Source of the DNA: a bacterium
Lineage (GTDB): Bacteria; Sysuimicrobiota; Sysuimicrobiia; Sysuimicrobiales; Humicultoraceae
Assembly: GCA_030018905.1 (NCBI GenBank)
Contig: JASEHJ010000003.1
Location: 1-44,475, forward strand
DNA length: 44,475 nt
Direction of reading: 5' to 3'
The notes below the pieces were generated by a model, which saw nothing but the letters and a program-made list of their open reading frames with translations, had not been told where the DNA came from and did not search any database. The position numbers were made by a program, and so were the translations under genes. Shown piece after piece: positions 8,562-17,508 of this stretch (position 1 is the stretch's first letter; every line of letters starts with the position of its first letter).

Positions 8562-9251
8562 CTACAACAGCTTGGTCCCGTTTATCTGTAACTTGAAGCC
8601 GCACCCCAGAAATTCCGCGGCGCGCCGGCACATCAGCATCCGGTCCAGGAAGATCTCAAAGTACTCCATGACCTGCGACATCGTGGTGTCAATCGTCAGC
8701 TCCAGCGTGATGGTCTTGCTCTTCTCGTCCACGCGCAGGAACGAGTGCTCCGCAGCGTAGTTGACCCGGTCGTGGATGTCAAAGGTCTTGGGTTCAGGGT
8801 TCCGCACGCGCGAGCGGTGCACGTCGGACTTGTCGGCCAGGATGACCGCGGCGCCAACCGCGCTGACCACGTCCCCGTGCCGTTCCTCGTGGTTGCCTAT
8901 CGCGCCCATGACGACGGCCCGCTCCTCAGGCGACATCTGCAAGCGTGTGAGGATGCGGTCGGCCAGCATGGCCGAAGCCTGCTCGTGGTTCGTGCGGCTC
9001 ACCAAGTTACCGATGTCGTGCAGATAGGCCGCGATCGCCGCCAGCTCGACGGTTCTCGCGTCATGCCCCAGCCTGCGCAGGACGTTGGTCGCGATGTTCG
9101 CGCTGAGGCTGGCGTGGCGCACGCCGTGCTCGGTGTACCCGATGACGCCGGTGTACTCGTTGGCCTTCGTTATGAAGGCCTCGACTTCGGGATCGCGCCT
9201 GACGTCCTCTTGGGTCGGTGGCGTGCCGGTGGGGCGCTGTTCCGTGGTCAC
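8562..9251 (-). CDS. HD-domain phosphohydrolase-like protein
   Basis: A 229-residue cytoplasmic protein with an HD metal-dependent phosphohydrolase fold: a histidine in HGVRH (H42, H46), the HD pair in LHDIGN (H78, D79), NHEERHGD around residue 119, and a later Asp in ADKSD. The last 60 residues are a separate alpha/beta segment (about 170-229). Family members act on nucleotides or nucleotide second messengers; the substrate is not readable here. The GTG overlaps the yajC stop (GTGA), placing it in the tgt-yajC train. Confidence 0.82.
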   Translation of the reverse strand: MTTEQRPTGTPPTQEDVRRDPEVEAFITKANEYTGVIGYTEHGVRHASLSANIATNVLRRLGHDARTVELAAIAAYLHDIGNLVSRTNHEQASAMLADRILTRLQMSPEERAVVMGAIGNHEERHGDVVSAVGAAVILADKSDVHRSRVRNPEPKTFDIHDRVNYAAEHSFLRVDEKSKTITLELTIDTTMSQVMEYFEIFLDRMLMCRRAAEFLGCGFKLQINGTKLL

Positions 9252-9547
9252 TCCTCCCCCTTCGGCTCAGCCTTGGTGCGGATGTAGCTCACGGCCCCCC
9301 GATCGGCCTTGACGCGAATGTTGGGCGCCAGGTCCAGGCTCAGGACGTCTTCCTTGATCTCGGCTATGGTGGCGTGAATTCCGCCGATGGTAGTCACCCG
9401 ATCGCCGCGCCGAAGGCCGTCAAGCATCTCCTTGCGCTTGCGCGCCTGTGCCCTCTGGGGACGGATCATCAACAGGTAGAAGACGACGAATATCAGGACC
9501 CAGAGAACGATGACCGCAACCTGCGACTGCTGTTGGGGCATTGGCAA
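9248..9547 (-). CDS. yajC: Preprotein translocase subunit YajC
   Basis: A 99-residue inner-membrane protein with one N-terminal helix (residues about 10-28), the family signature FYLLMIRPQRAQ and a short beta-rich cytoplasmic domain with GDRVTTIGGI. YajC associates with SecDF-SecYEG. It follows tgt, the order found in many bacteria. A strong ribosome site (AGGAGGG) lies 7 nt before the ATG. Confidence 0.96.
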   Translation of the reverse strand: MPMPQQQSQVAVIVLWVLIFVVFYLLMIRPQRAQARKRKEMLDGLRRGDRVTTIGGIHATIAEIKEDVLSLDLAPNIRVKADRGAVSYIRTKAEPKGEE

Positions 9548-9588
9548 ACCCTCCTAAGTTTCAACTATCAGGGCGCATCCCTTCTAAC

Positions 9589-10701
9589 TTACCACTGCGA
9601 AGCATACCTCGCCAGTGCCCCCCGCATCCAGTGCTCGTACCGGTCCTCGCGCAGCGCCGAGCGTGCCTCCCGGAGCAGGTTCCCCATGAAGGCCAGGTTG
9701 TGGTAGGTCGCCAGGCGGGGCCCCAGCATCTCGTCGGCGGCGAAGAGGTGCCGGAGGTATGCACGCGTGGTCCGCGCGCAGACACGGCAGGCGCAGTCCG
9801 GGTCCGGCGGTGAAAGGTCACCCCGAAACCGGGCATTCCTGACATTAATCCTGCCGGACCGCGTCAGGAGGACGCCGGTCCGGGCAACCCGCGTCGGCAG
9901 CGCGCAGTCGAAGAGGTCTATCCCGCGGGCGACGGCCTCCAGCAGGTTTGGTGTGTCTCCCAGACCCATGACGTACCGCGGCCGCGCGGGCGGCAGCTCG
10001 GTGACGGCGGCCTCGATCGCCTCCATCATCACCTCGCGGGGCTCGCCCACGGAGAATCCTCCCAGCGCGTAGCCCTGAAACTCCAGGGCCGCGGTCCGCC
10101 GTGCGGCCTCGGCGCGGAGCGCGGGATCGAACCCCCCCTGCACTATCCCAAAGAGCACTCCGGTACCGCTCCTGGCGTGGTGCTCGCGGGAACGCACGGC
10201 CCAGCGCAGCGTCTGCTCCATCGCCGCCCGGTCCTCGCCGGGACCGTGCGGGTAACCCATGCAGACGTCGAGCGGCATGACGATGTCGGAACCCAACTGC
10301 CGCTGGATGTCCACCACGCCCTCCGGCGTGAACCGGTGCGGGCTACCGTCTATCGGGGACCGGAAGGAGACGCCCTCATCGTCCACGATCCGCATCTTCG
10401 CCAGGCTGTAGACCTGGTACCCACCGCTGTCGGTGAGGATCGGCCCCGTCCACCCCATGAACGCGTGCAGCCCCCCGGCGCGCGCGATGATCTCAGGGCC
10501 GGGCCGCAGGTAGAGATGGAACGCGTTGGCCAGGATCATCTGCGCGCCCGTCTCCGCAACCTCGTCGGGGGTCAGCGCCTTGACGGTCGCGTTGGTGCCC
10601 ACCGGCATGAACGCCGGGGTCTCAACCTCGCCGCGGGAAGTATGAAGGCGGCCGGCGCGGGCGGCGCTGCCCGGTGCCTGGCGCACCACCTCGAAATCCA
10701 T
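9589..10701 (-). CDS. tgt: tRNA-guanine transglycosylase
   Basis: A 370-residue enzyme that exchanges G34 of GUN-anticodon tRNAs for preQ1, a step of queuosine synthesis. Family residues are in place: D91 in the TDSGGYQ motif, the nucleophile D265 in FDCALPTR, and the zinc ligands C303, C305, C308 and H334. The ATG at 10701 gives the canonical start and length; the reading frame stays open upstream but gives no family sequence. QueA, the next enzyme of the pathway, lies at 12441-13472, separated by gdhA and a small plus-strand gene. Confidence 0.96.
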   Translation of the reverse strand: MDFEVVRQAPGSAARAGRLHTSRGEVETPAFMPVGTNATVKALTPDEVAETGAQMILANAFHLYLRPGPEIIARAGGLHAFMGWTGPILTDSGGYQVYSLAKMRIVDDEGVSFRSPIDGSPHRFTPEGVVDIQRQLGSDIVMPLDVCMGYPHGPGEDRAAMEQTLRWAVRSREHHARSGTGVLFGIVQGGFDPALRAEAARRTAALEFQGYALGGFSVGEPREVMMEAIEAAVTELPPARPRYVMGLGDTPNLLEAVARGIDLFDCALPTRVARTGVLLTRSGRINVRNARFRGDLSPPDPDCACRVCARTTRAYLRHLFAADEMLGPRLATYHNLAFMGNLLREARSALREDRYEHWMRGALARYASQW

Positions 10702-10715
10702 TGCGGCAGGGACGG

Positions 10716-11999
10716 CTACGGGTAGATCCCGCGTATCATCAGCGCCTCCGCGACGCGTTCGACCGCGCGCTGCAGCGCAGCAAGCCTGAAGGAGATGCCT
10801 TGCTTCTGGGCCAGCTCGATCACCTCGCGGACGCTGCGCACCATGATTCGCTCGAGACGCTGGTTGATGTCCTCCTCGCTCCAGAAGAACAACTGCAGGT
10901 CCTGCACCCACTCGAAGTACGACACGATGACTCCCCCGGCGTTGGCCAGGACGTCGGGCAGCACCGTGATCCCTTTGGCCTCCAGGATCGCGTCGGCGTC
11001 AGGCGTGGTGGGGCCGTTGGCGCCTTCCACGATCACCCGGGCTTTGATCCGATCGGCGTTTGTATCGGTGATCTGACCTTCCAGGGCGGCCGGCACGAGG
11101 TAGGTGCACGGCAGTTCCAGCAGCTCTTTATTCGTGACGGCCTCCGTGCCGGGGAATCCCACGACGCTCTTGGTCTCCGCCACGTGCCGCAACAACGCGG
11201 GCATATCCAACCCGTCGGGATTGTAGATGCCGCCGAACACGTCGCTGACGCCCACGATCTTGCAGCCCTCCGCGGCCATCAACACCGCGGCGATCGATCC
11301 GACGTTCCCGAACCCCTGGACGACCACCGACGCCCCGCTCCAGGGAAAGCCCAGAATGCGTGCCGCCTCGCGCGCCGCGATCATGCAACCGCGGCCGGTG
11401 GCTTCCTTCCGGCCCACCGAGCCACCGATCGAGACCGGCTTGCCGGTCACTACCGCCGGCACCGAGTGGCCGGCGTGCATGCTGTAAGTGTCCATGATCC
11501 AGGCCATGACCTGCTCGTTCGTACCCACATCCGGCGCCGGGATGTCGCCCAGGGGATGCATCATCACGCTGATCTCGGAGGCGTAGCGCCGTGTCAGCCG
11601 TTCCAGCTCGCCGGAGGACAGCGTCGTGGGATCCACTATCACCCCGCCCTTGGCGCCGCCGTAGGGCAGGTTAACCAGGGCGCACTTCCAGCTCATCCAC
11701 ATGGCCAGGGCGCGGACCTCGTTGAGGGTCACGTCCTGGTGGTAGCGGATCCCGCCCTTGGTCGGGCCGAGTACGGTGCTGTGGTGCACGCGATATCCGG
11801 TGAAAATCCGGATGGACCCATCGTCCATCTTGACGGGGAAGTTCACGGTCAACTCGCGGTGCGGTGTAACCAGATACTCCTGGATCCCCCGCTTGAGCGT
11901 CAGGCGTCCTGCCACCTGCCAGAACTGCTGCAGCGCCATCTCCCACGGATCGTCCTTGATCGTCACAACCTTCGCGGCCAGCTCCACGGTACCCACCAT
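10716..11999 (-). CDS. gdhA: Glu/Leu/Phe/Val family dehydrogenase (glutamate dehydrogenase)
   Basis: A 427-residue NAD(P)-dependent dehydrogenase interconverting glutamate and 2-oxoglutarate plus ammonia. The N-terminal part holds the substrate and catalytic lysines ([29 protein letters not shown], with DIPAPDVGT further on); the Rossmann domain has [11 protein letters not shown]. The length matches the hexameric bacterial and archaeal class of about 420 residues. The ATG at 11999 has a strong AAGGGAGG site; the open frame runs further upstream without homology. The gene sits 14 nt before tgt, an unusual insertion in the queA-tgt neighbourhood. Confidence 0.93.
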   Translation of the reverse strand: MVGTVELAAKVVTIKDDPWEMALQQFWQVAGRLTLKRGIQEYLVTPHRELTVNFPVKMDDGSIRIFTGYRVHHSTVLGPTKGGIRYHQDVTLNEVRALAMWMSWKCALVNLPYGGAKGGVIVDPTTLSSGELERLTRRYASEISVMMHPLGDIPAPDVGTNEQVMAWIMDTYSMHAGHSVPAVVTGKPVSIGGSVGRKEATGRGCMIAAREAARILGFPWSGASVVVQGFGNVGSIAAVLMAAEGCKIVGVSDVFGGIYNPDGLDMPALLRHVAETKSVVGFPGTEAVTNKELLELPCTYLVPAALEGQITDTNADRIKARVIVEGANGPTTPDADAILEAKGITVLPDVLANAGGVIVSYFEWVQDLQLFFWSEEDINQRLERIMVRSVREVIELAQKQGISFRLAALQRAVERVAEALMIRGIYP

Positions 12000-12079
12000 C
12001 CAACCTCCCTTGTCACCCACATCATCCTTCCTGTTGGGAGATGCCTTTTCCTCCAGAACAGGCGCGCTGGGGGAGCGTG

Positions 12080-12108
12080 TTGCCCGCCTTGGAGTCAGCC
12101 TGTAGAAT
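12080..12108 (+). promoter_or_regulatory. Sigma-70-type promoter for the 100-aa protein gene
   Basis: TTGCCC (12080-12085), a 17-nt spacer and TAGAAT (12103-12108) put a transcription start near 12115, followed by a GGAGG site at 12132-12136 and the ATG at 12142. It lies in the divergent region opposite gdhA. Confidence 0.6.
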
Positions 12109-12141
12109 GTCGCTGTACGCACGCCCCTTTCGGAGGCACAG

Positions 12142-12444
12142 ATGCCCGAGGAGACCGGCAAGGCAGCGCCAACTACAACCGAGGCCCCAGTTTCCTCGCT
12201 GAATCCCGGCGGGCGTCCCGCAGCCGCCCCGCAGACCCCTGCCGTTACGGTCCGCGAGACGGTAAACAGCGGCGTTGAGATCCGCGCCGGGGCGTCGGAA
12301 GACGAAAACCTCAAGAAGCTGCTGGGCGGGCTGGGAGCCTATCAGAACCCCCTGCGCCCGGGCGCCTGGCAGGTTGATCACCGGTACCGCGCCGAGGCGA
12401 TCCGCCGGATGGAAGCTGCCGGGTACGCGATCGCCGAAACCTAG
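12142..12444 (+). CDS. Hypothetical 100-aa protein
   Basis: I do not recognise this protein. A GGAGG site 5 nt before the ATG and a good upstream promoter support it as real, and it is the only plus-strand gene in the first 23 kb. Residues 1-45 are Pro/Ala/Thr-rich and probably disordered. Residues 50-100 are charged and look folded ([14 protein letters not shown], then [20 protein letters not shown]). It has no signal peptide, membrane helix or cysteines. Its TAG shares a CTAG with the TAG of the convergent queA gene, leaving no room for a terminator between them. Confidence 0.62.
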   Translation: MPEETGKAAPTTTEAPVSSLNPGGRPAAAPQTPAVTVRETVNSGVEIRAGASEDENLKKLLGGLGAYQNPLRPGAWQVDHRYRAEAIRRMEAAGYAIAET

Positions 12445-13472
12445 AGAATCAGCATCGCGTCCCCGAAGCTGTAGAACCGGTACCGCTCCCGCACCGCCTC
12501 TGCGTATGCCTGCAGGATCGCCTCGCGCCCGGCGAACGCGGAGACGAGCATGAGGAGCGTCGTCCTGGGCAGGTGGAAGTTCGTCACGAGCCCCCCCACG
12601 GCACGGAAGGCGTAGCCCGGCGTGATGAACAGATCGGTCCATCCGCTGTAGGCCTGAAGGCGGCCGTCAGGGGCCGAGGCGGTCTCCAGGGCCCGTACAA
12701 CAGAGGTGCCCACCGCTATCAGCCGGCCGCGACGGGCGTTCAACTCCGCCGCTGCCTCGGGCGTGATCGCGGCGTGCTCGGCTTCCATCCGGTGCTCGCG
12801 CACGTCCTCCGCGCGCACGCTCTGAAAGGTTCCGATGCCGATGTGCAGGGTGAGCGTAACCAGCCCCACGCCCTGATCGCGAAGCCGTGCCAGCAGCCCG
12901 GGCGTGAAGTGCAGTCCTGCGGTGGGCGCGGCCACGGCGCCGTCCGCCCGAGCGTAGACGGTCTGGTAGTCCTCAGGACCCGATCCGTCACCTCGGATGT
13001 ACGGCGGAAGCGGCACCTCGCCACAGGAGCGGAGCAGGTCGAGCATGGTCCCCCTCGAGAGCAGACGCACCAGGCGCCGGCCGTCCGGCAGTCGGCCCAC
13101 CACCTCCAGGGGCGTGTCGCGCGGACCCATCTCGACGATCGTACCCGGCGGAAGCCGGCGTCCGGGACGCGCCAGCGCCTCCCAGTCGCCCTCGCCTCCA
13201 AGGCGGCCGCCGGACGGACGGAGCAGCAAGAGTTCCACCGCTCCCCCTCCGGTGCGCCGGCGCCCGCGCAGCCGCGCCGGAATCACGCGCGTGTCGTTCA
13301 CCACCAAGGTGTCCCCGCCGCGCAGGTAGTCGCCGACCTCGCGAAAGATGCGGTGTGCCACCCGCCCGCTGGAACGGTCGAGCACGAGCAGACGCGAGGC
13401 GTCACGCGGCGAGGCCGGGCGCTGCGCGATAAGCTCGGGAGGGAGCGTGTAGTCGAAATCGGACAGGCGCAT
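12441..13472 (-). CDS. queA: S-adenosylmethionine:tRNA ribosyltransferase-isomerase
   Basis: A 343-residue enzyme that transfers the ribosyl group of SAM to preQ1-tRNA to form epoxyqueuosine. Family motifs are intact: the start [49 protein letters not shown], and the C-terminal NFHLPRTTLLMLV. The ATG overlaps the spoIID stop by 1 nt (TGATG). It ends tail-to-tail with the small plus-strand gene. Confidence 0.97.
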   Translation of the reverse strand: MRLSDFDYTLPPELIAQRPASPRDASRLLVLDRSSGRVAHRIFREVGDYLRGGDTLVVNDTRVIPARLRGRRRTGGGAVELLLLRPSGGRLGGEGDWEALARPGRRLPPGTIVEMGPRDTPLEVVGRLPDGRRLVRLLSRGTMLDLLRSCGEVPLPPYIRGDGSGPEDYQTVYARADGAVAAPTAGLHFTPGLLARLRDQGVGLVTLTLHIGIGTFQSVRAEDVREHRMEAEHAAITPEAAAELNARRGRLIAVGTSVVRALETASAPDGRLQAYSGWTDLFITPGYAFRAVGGLVTNFHLPRTTLLMLVSAFAGREAILQAYAEAVRERYRFYSFGDAMLIL

Positions 13473-14620
13473 CAGGGACGCGCGGCGATCGCGACGCCCG
13501 TGTAGAAGTACTTGAGGATGGCGGTGTAGTCGTGGCCTGCGAGCGCCATCCCGCGGGCACCCCACTGGCTCATTCCCACGCCGTGGCCGAAACCCCGCCC
13601 CGCGAACTCGACGGAGCCTTCCCCCGGAGAGGAACGCACAGCAAACAGCGTGCTGCGCAGCACGCTCGTGCCTACCGCCGCGCGGAACTCGGTGCCCCGT
13701 ATCTCGCCAGCTCCGGAGGCGGAGGCGAGCCGGAGCACCATTACCCGTCCGGACGGGCTGGTGGAGGCAACCTCAAGTCGGTTGATGCCCGTCAGGGAGC
13801 GGCCTGCGCGCTGGAGCCGCGCCTCGATCACAGCGAGCTCGAGCCGTAGGGTCCACTCGTGACCGGGCGCGTCCCTGGAAAACGGATCGGGCACGCCGCG
13901 CAGGTGGGGCGTCACGCTGCCCCAGACGTACTCGCTGCTCTCCGTGGCGCCGCCTGAGTCCGCGTGGAAGACGGCGAGTGCGGGCCTGCCGTTGTGGAGG
14001 AGGACGAGCCCGCGCGTGGCGTCCACAGCGGTGGTTGTGCGGGCATCCTCGGCCGCCACCCCGCCGTAGACCTGCGAATCGGTCGTTGCCCGCACGTCGT
14101 AACCCTCGGCCGCGAACCTCCCGGCGCTGTGCACGGCCAGCGAGCGCGCGGCGATCGCCTGGGCCCGCAGCGCCTCGGGCGGCCAGCGCGGATCCATCTC
14201 GCTGCGCACCACGCCGTAGAGGTACTCCTCCAGATCGAGCTCGTTGATCGCGGTCACGCGGCCAACCGGGGTGCGGCGAAGTTCGATCAGACCCCTGTAC
14301 GGCCGGCCGCCGACCTGAAACTGGGCGGCCCGCGGCATCAGGCGGACCAGCGCGCCGTAGGCAACGCCGTTCAGTTCCAGTCCTCCTGCGGCGGCACGCG
14401 CGGTCAGCCGTCCTGCTTCCATCGTTTCGCGACGGCCTGATTCGACGTCCAGTAGATCGAATGGACCGGCGCAGGCCACGGCCAGTGACTCCTGGCCCAG
14501 CAGCAGCCCCACGCGAACCAGGTCCGCGCCCGGCGCCGTCCCCTGCCAGGCGCGGGCGGGCGCGCCAAAGGCGAACAGCAACACAACCAGGAGCACCGCG
14601 AGCCCGCCGGACGCCCTCAT
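13472..14620 (-). CDS. spoIID: SpoIID/LytB-domain protein
   Basis: About 382 residues with an N-terminal signal sequence (a Val/Leu-rich helix ending GAPARA). The SpoIID/LytB core shows [16 protein letters not shown] and [15 protein letters not shown] near the middle and the C-terminal [16 protein letters not shown] motif. SpoIID is a lytic transglycosylase that trims peptidoglycan during spore engulfment; LytB-type homologues modify amidase activity in non-sporulating bacteria. It lies between ruvB and queA, as in several Bacillota. I chose ATG 14620 because it overlaps the ruvB stop (ATGA); a GTG three codons upstream (14629) is possible. No other sporulation gene is visible, so sporulation is not established. 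Confidence 0.9.
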   Translation of the reverse strand: MRASGGLAVLLVVLLFAFGAPARAWQGTAPGADLVRVGLLLGQESLAVACAGPFDLLDVESGRRETMEAGRLTARAAAGGLELNGVAYGALVRLMPRAAQFQVGGRPYRGLIELRRTPVGRVTAINELDLEEYLYGVVRSEMDPRWPPEALRAQAIAARSLAVHSAGRFAAEGYDVRATTDSQVYGGVAAEDARTTTAVDATRGLVLLHNGRPALAVFHADSGGATESSEYVWGSVTPHLRGVPDPFSRDAPGHEWTLRLELAVIEARLQRAGRSLTGINRLEVASTSPSGRVMVLRLASASGAGEIRGTEFRAAVGTSVLRSTLFAVRSSPGEGSVEFAGRGFGHGVGMSQWGARGMALAGHDYTAILKYFYTGVAIAARP

Positions 14621-15645
14621 TTTGTCCACAGGCTGCCCTGGCCGCGCCCCTCGGGCTGAACCAGGCCCAGGTGCGCGTACGCTGCCGTGGTGGCGCGCCG
14701 GCCGCCCGGTGTGCGGGCGATGAGCCCGGCCTTGAGCAGATAGGGCTCCACCACCTCTTCGAGGGTGTCAATGTCCTCGTGCAGCGACGCTGCCAGGGCC
14801 TCGATGCCGGCCGGGCCGCCGCCGTACACCTGGATCAGGGTGCGCAGCAGGTCGCGGTCGAGGCCGTCCAGGCCGAGGTGGTCCACCCCCTCGAACGCCA
14901 GCGCTTCTCGGGCGACCGCCTGGGTTACGACGCCCCCGGCCCGCACCTGGGCGTAGTCACGGACCCGGCGCAGCAGGCGGTTGGCGATCCTGGGGGTGCC
15001 ACGGGACCGGCACGCGATCTCCTCGGCCCCACCCGCCTCCACCGGCACCTGCAGGATCCCGGCCGATCGGAGAACGACCCTCATCAGATCCTCATTCGTA
15101 AAGAAATCCAGGTGGTGGAAGATGCCGAACCGCTCCCGCAGCGGCGATGAAAGCAACCCGGCCCGCGTCGTCGCTCCGACCAGTGTGAAGGGCCGGAGCT
15201 GGTAGCGCAGGGTGCGCGCGTGCTGCCCCTTGTCCAGGACAAAGTTCACGCAGAAGTCCTCCATCGCAGGGTAGAGCAACTCCTCGATCCCCCGCGAGAG
15301 ACGGTGAATCTCGTCAATGAAGAGGACGTCCCCGGTGTTGAGGTTGGTGAGGATCCCCATCAGATCGCCGCCCCGCTCCAGCGCCGGGCCGCTGGTGCCC
15401 ACGAGTTGCGCGCCCATCTCCCGGGCCACGACAGAGGCCAGCGTGGTCTTGCCCAGCCCGGGCGGGCCGTGGAGCAGGACGTGGTCGAGCGATTCGCTCC
15501 GGCCGCAGGCGGCATCAATGCTGATGCGCAGCCCCTCGATGACCCGCGTCTGTCCGATGCACTCGTCGAGCCGCTGTGGCCGAAGGGTGCGGAGGACCCG
15601 CTCCTCCTCGGTGGCAATCTCGGGGTCCATCCGTTGCCGGCTCAT
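14617..15645 (-). CDS. ruvB: Holliday junction helicase RuvB
   Basis: A 342-residue AAA+ motor that drives branch migration of Holliday junctions with RuvA. Walker A is GPPGLGKT (60-67), Walker B is VLFIDEIH (D111, E112), sensor 1 is in [20 protein letters not shown], and the C-terminal winged-helix domain ends near GRGQGSLW. Length and motifs are canonical. It overlaps both neighbours by 4 nt. Confidence 0.98.
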   Translation of the reverse strand: MSRQRMDPEIATEEERVLRTLRPQRLDECIGQTRVIEGLRISIDAACGRSESLDHVLLHGPPGLGKTTLASVVAREMGAQLVGTSGPALERGGDLMGILTNLNTGDVLFIDEIHRLSRGIEELLYPAMEDFCVNFVLDKGQHARTLRYQLRPFTLVGATTRAGLLSSPLRERFGIFHHLDFFTNEDLMRVVLRSAGILQVPVEAGGAEEIACRSRGTPRIANRLLRRVRDYAQVRAGGVVTQAVAREALAFEGVDHLGLDGLDRDLLRTLIQVYGGGPAGIEALAASLHEDIDTLEEVVEPYLLKAGLIARTPGGRRATTAAYAHLGLVQPEGRGQGSLWTK

Positions 15646-16265
15646 CCGCCCACACCCCGTTCGATGCGGTAGACTTCCTGGAAGAGCGCCTCAACCGAGT
15701 CTAGGTGCGGGGCACGGCGGAGCGCCTCCTCCACCATCCGGTGGGCCTCTGCCGCACGGTGTCCGAGCTGACGTGTAAGCACAAGAACGACCTCCTCGCG
15801 GAAGTCCGCCTCCGGAGCCTTGGGCGGCTCGGCGGCCTCGCGCAGCAGCGCGTACTTGCCCATCTTGCCGTGGAGGGCCGCGATCACCTTCTCCGCGCTG
15901 CGGCCGCCGATACCCGGCAGCCGTTGCAAGAAAGCCGCGTCCCGCCGCTCGATCGCGTCGGCTATCTCGTGGACCGACCGCACCATGGCGCGCACTGCCT
16001 TAGTCGGCCCCAGGCCGTCCACGGTAATGAACCGCTCGAAGAACTCCTGCTCGATCTCGCGCAGGAACCCTATCAGTACCGGCCGGGGTTGGTTGGTGGT
16101 GGCGTGGTAGAAAACGAACAGCTCCAGCGGCGCTTCACCATCGCCAGGAGGCAGAGCCCCCTCCACCACGGGCGGCAGCAGCACCTCATAGCCCACCCCG
16201 CCGACCTCAAGTACGATCTCCCCCTCGCCGCGGCGCAGCACCCGCCCGCGCAGGAACCGGATCAC
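15642..16265 (-). CDS. ruvA: Holliday junction DNA-binding protein RuvA
   Basis: A 207-residue protein starting at a GTG that overlaps the ruvC stop (GTGA). The N-terminal OB domain begins [11 protein letters not shown]. The first helix-hairpin-helix is in [10 protein letters not shown] and the second in [21 protein letters not shown]-terminal domain (about 160-207) binds RuvB. RuvA tetramers hold the junction open for RuvB motors. Longer readings upstream enter ruvC and add no RuvA-like sequence. Confidence 0.97.
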   Translation of the reverse strand: MIRFLRGRVLRRGEGEIVLEVGGVGYEVLLPPVVEGALPPGDGEAPLELFVFYHATTNQPRPVLIGFLREIEQEFFERFITVDGLGPTKAVRAMVRSVHEIADAIERRDAAFLQRLPGIGGRSAEKVIAALHGKMGKYALLREAAEPPKAPEADFREEVVLVLTRQLGHRAAEAHRMVEEALRRAPHLDSVEALFQEVYRIERGVGG

Positions 16266-16756
16266 CGGCTCACCGCCCGCAGGCGCGCCAGCCCTGCGTA
16301 CGCGAGCGCCAGGGCGTCGGCGGCATGTGGTTGGGGCAATCGGCGCAACCCCAGAAGCGCGCACACGGCTTCCTGGACCTGGGCCTTCGTGGCCCGGCCC
16401 GAACCGGTCACCGCGCGCTTCACCACGCTCGGGGCCAGCGTCACCATGCGGGCGCCCGAGGCGGCCACGGCCAGGCAGATGACGCCGCGCGCGTGCCCCA
16501 GCACAATGGCGGTCCTGGGGAATCGGGGGTGCGCGAACAGATCCTCGAGGACCACCAAAGCGGGCCGCACTTCGCGCAGCAGCAGCTCGACGTCCTGGTG
16601 CAGGTGCCGCAGGCGACCACCCAACTCGCCGCGTCGGTCCGTCGCCAGCACTCCCATCTCGAGGACCCTGGGGCGGGAGCCTCCACCCTGCAGGACACCG
16701 TACCCGGTGTGCTCCAGACCGGGATCAATCCCCATGACAAGAGGCGCGTTAGCCAA
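16262..16756 (-). CDS. ruvC: Holliday junction resolvase RuvC
   Basis: An RNase H-fold endonuclease that cuts Holliday junctions. Acidic residues are present: Asp in GIDPGLEHTGYG, Glu in VVLEDLF and the Asp of HAADALALAYAG near the C terminus. Start choice is uncertain: TTG 16756 overlaps the yebC stop and gives a 164-residue protein with the complete first beta strand (APLVMGIDPG); the ATG at 16735 would remove that strand. I prefer TTG. It is followed by ruvA and ruvB with 4-nt overlaps. Confidence 0.93.
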   Translation of the reverse strand: MANAPLVMGIDPGLEHTGYGVLQGGGSRPRVLEMGVLATDRRGELGGRLRHLHQDVELLLREVRPALVVLEDLFAHPRFPRTAIVLGHARGVICLAVAASGARMVTLAPSVVKRAVTGSGRATKAQVQEAVCALLGLRRLPQPHAADALALAYAGLARLRAVSR

Positions 16757-17492
16757 CCTGTTGCAGTATCTCGTCAGGAATGTCGAAGTTGGCGTGCACG
16801 TTCTGCACGTCGTCCAGGTCTTCGAGCGCGTCCAGCAGCCGGAGCACCTGCTGCGCTTCCTTGCCTTCAACCCGGACCGTGTTCCTGGGCTGCATCCGGA
16901 TCTCCGCGCTGGAGATGGTCACGCCCCGCGCCTCCAGGGCCTGCTTGACCTTGAAGGCCGCTTCCGGAGTGGTGAGAACCTCGTAGGCCTCGTCGGTGGT
17001 GAGCACGTCCTCGCCTCCTGCCTCCAGCGCAGCCAGGAGAAAGTCGTCCTCGGAAAGGCCGCCCTTTGCCGCGGTCACCGTTCCCTGGCGCTCGAACATC
17101 CACGCGACTGAGCCACCGCCCAGGTTGCCTCCGTGCCGGGTGAACACCGCGCGCACTTCACTTGCGGTGCGGTTGCGGTTGTCGGTCAGCGCTTCCACCA
17201 GGACTGCCACGCCGCCCGGCGCGTACCCCTCGTACACGACCGTCTCATAGTCCGCGCCTGCCAGCTCCCCGGATCCGCGCGCTACGGCCCGGTGGATGTT
17301 GTCGCTGGGCATCCCGGCTTCCCTGGCCCGCTCGATCGCGGCGCGCAGGCGCATGTTGGCGTCAGGGTTGCCGCCGCCCTCCTTGGCCGCCACCATGATC
17401 TCGCGCGAGACCTTGCTGAACAGCTTGCCCCGCACCAGGTCCACTTTCTGCTTCTTGACCTTTATGTTGTGCCACTTGGAATGCCCGGACAT
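16749..17492 (-). CDS. yebC: YebC/PmpR-family protein (TACO1-like)
   Basis: A 247-residue protein of normal family length, opening with the diagnostic SGHSKWHNIK. Internal motifs include REIMVAAKEGGGNPDANMRLR, then YEGYAPGGVAV and FTRHGGNLG. YebC proteins are described both as transcriptional regulators and as translation factors that relieve stalling at proline-rich sequences. It heads the ruvCAB genes, a very common arrangement. Confidence 0.97.
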   Translation of the reverse strand: MSGHSKWHNIKVKKQKVDLVRGKLFSKVSREIMVAAKEGGGNPDANMRLRAAIERAREAGMPSDNIHRAVARGSGELAGADYETVVYEGYAPGGVAVLVEALTDNRNRTASEVRAVFTRHGGNLGGGSVAWMFERQGTVTAAKGGLSEDDFLLAALEAGGEDVLTTDEAYEVLTTPEAAFKVKQALEARGVTISSAEIRMQPRNTVRVEGKEAQQVLRLLDALEDLDDVQNVHANFDIPDEILQQVG

Positions 17493-17508
17493 GGCGCATG
17501 CACCTCGC

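Noticed and set aside
10674-12278. 534-codon plus-strand frame opposite gdhA
   Set aside because: Antisense of gdhA with His/Asp/Gly-biased composition and no recognisable domain.
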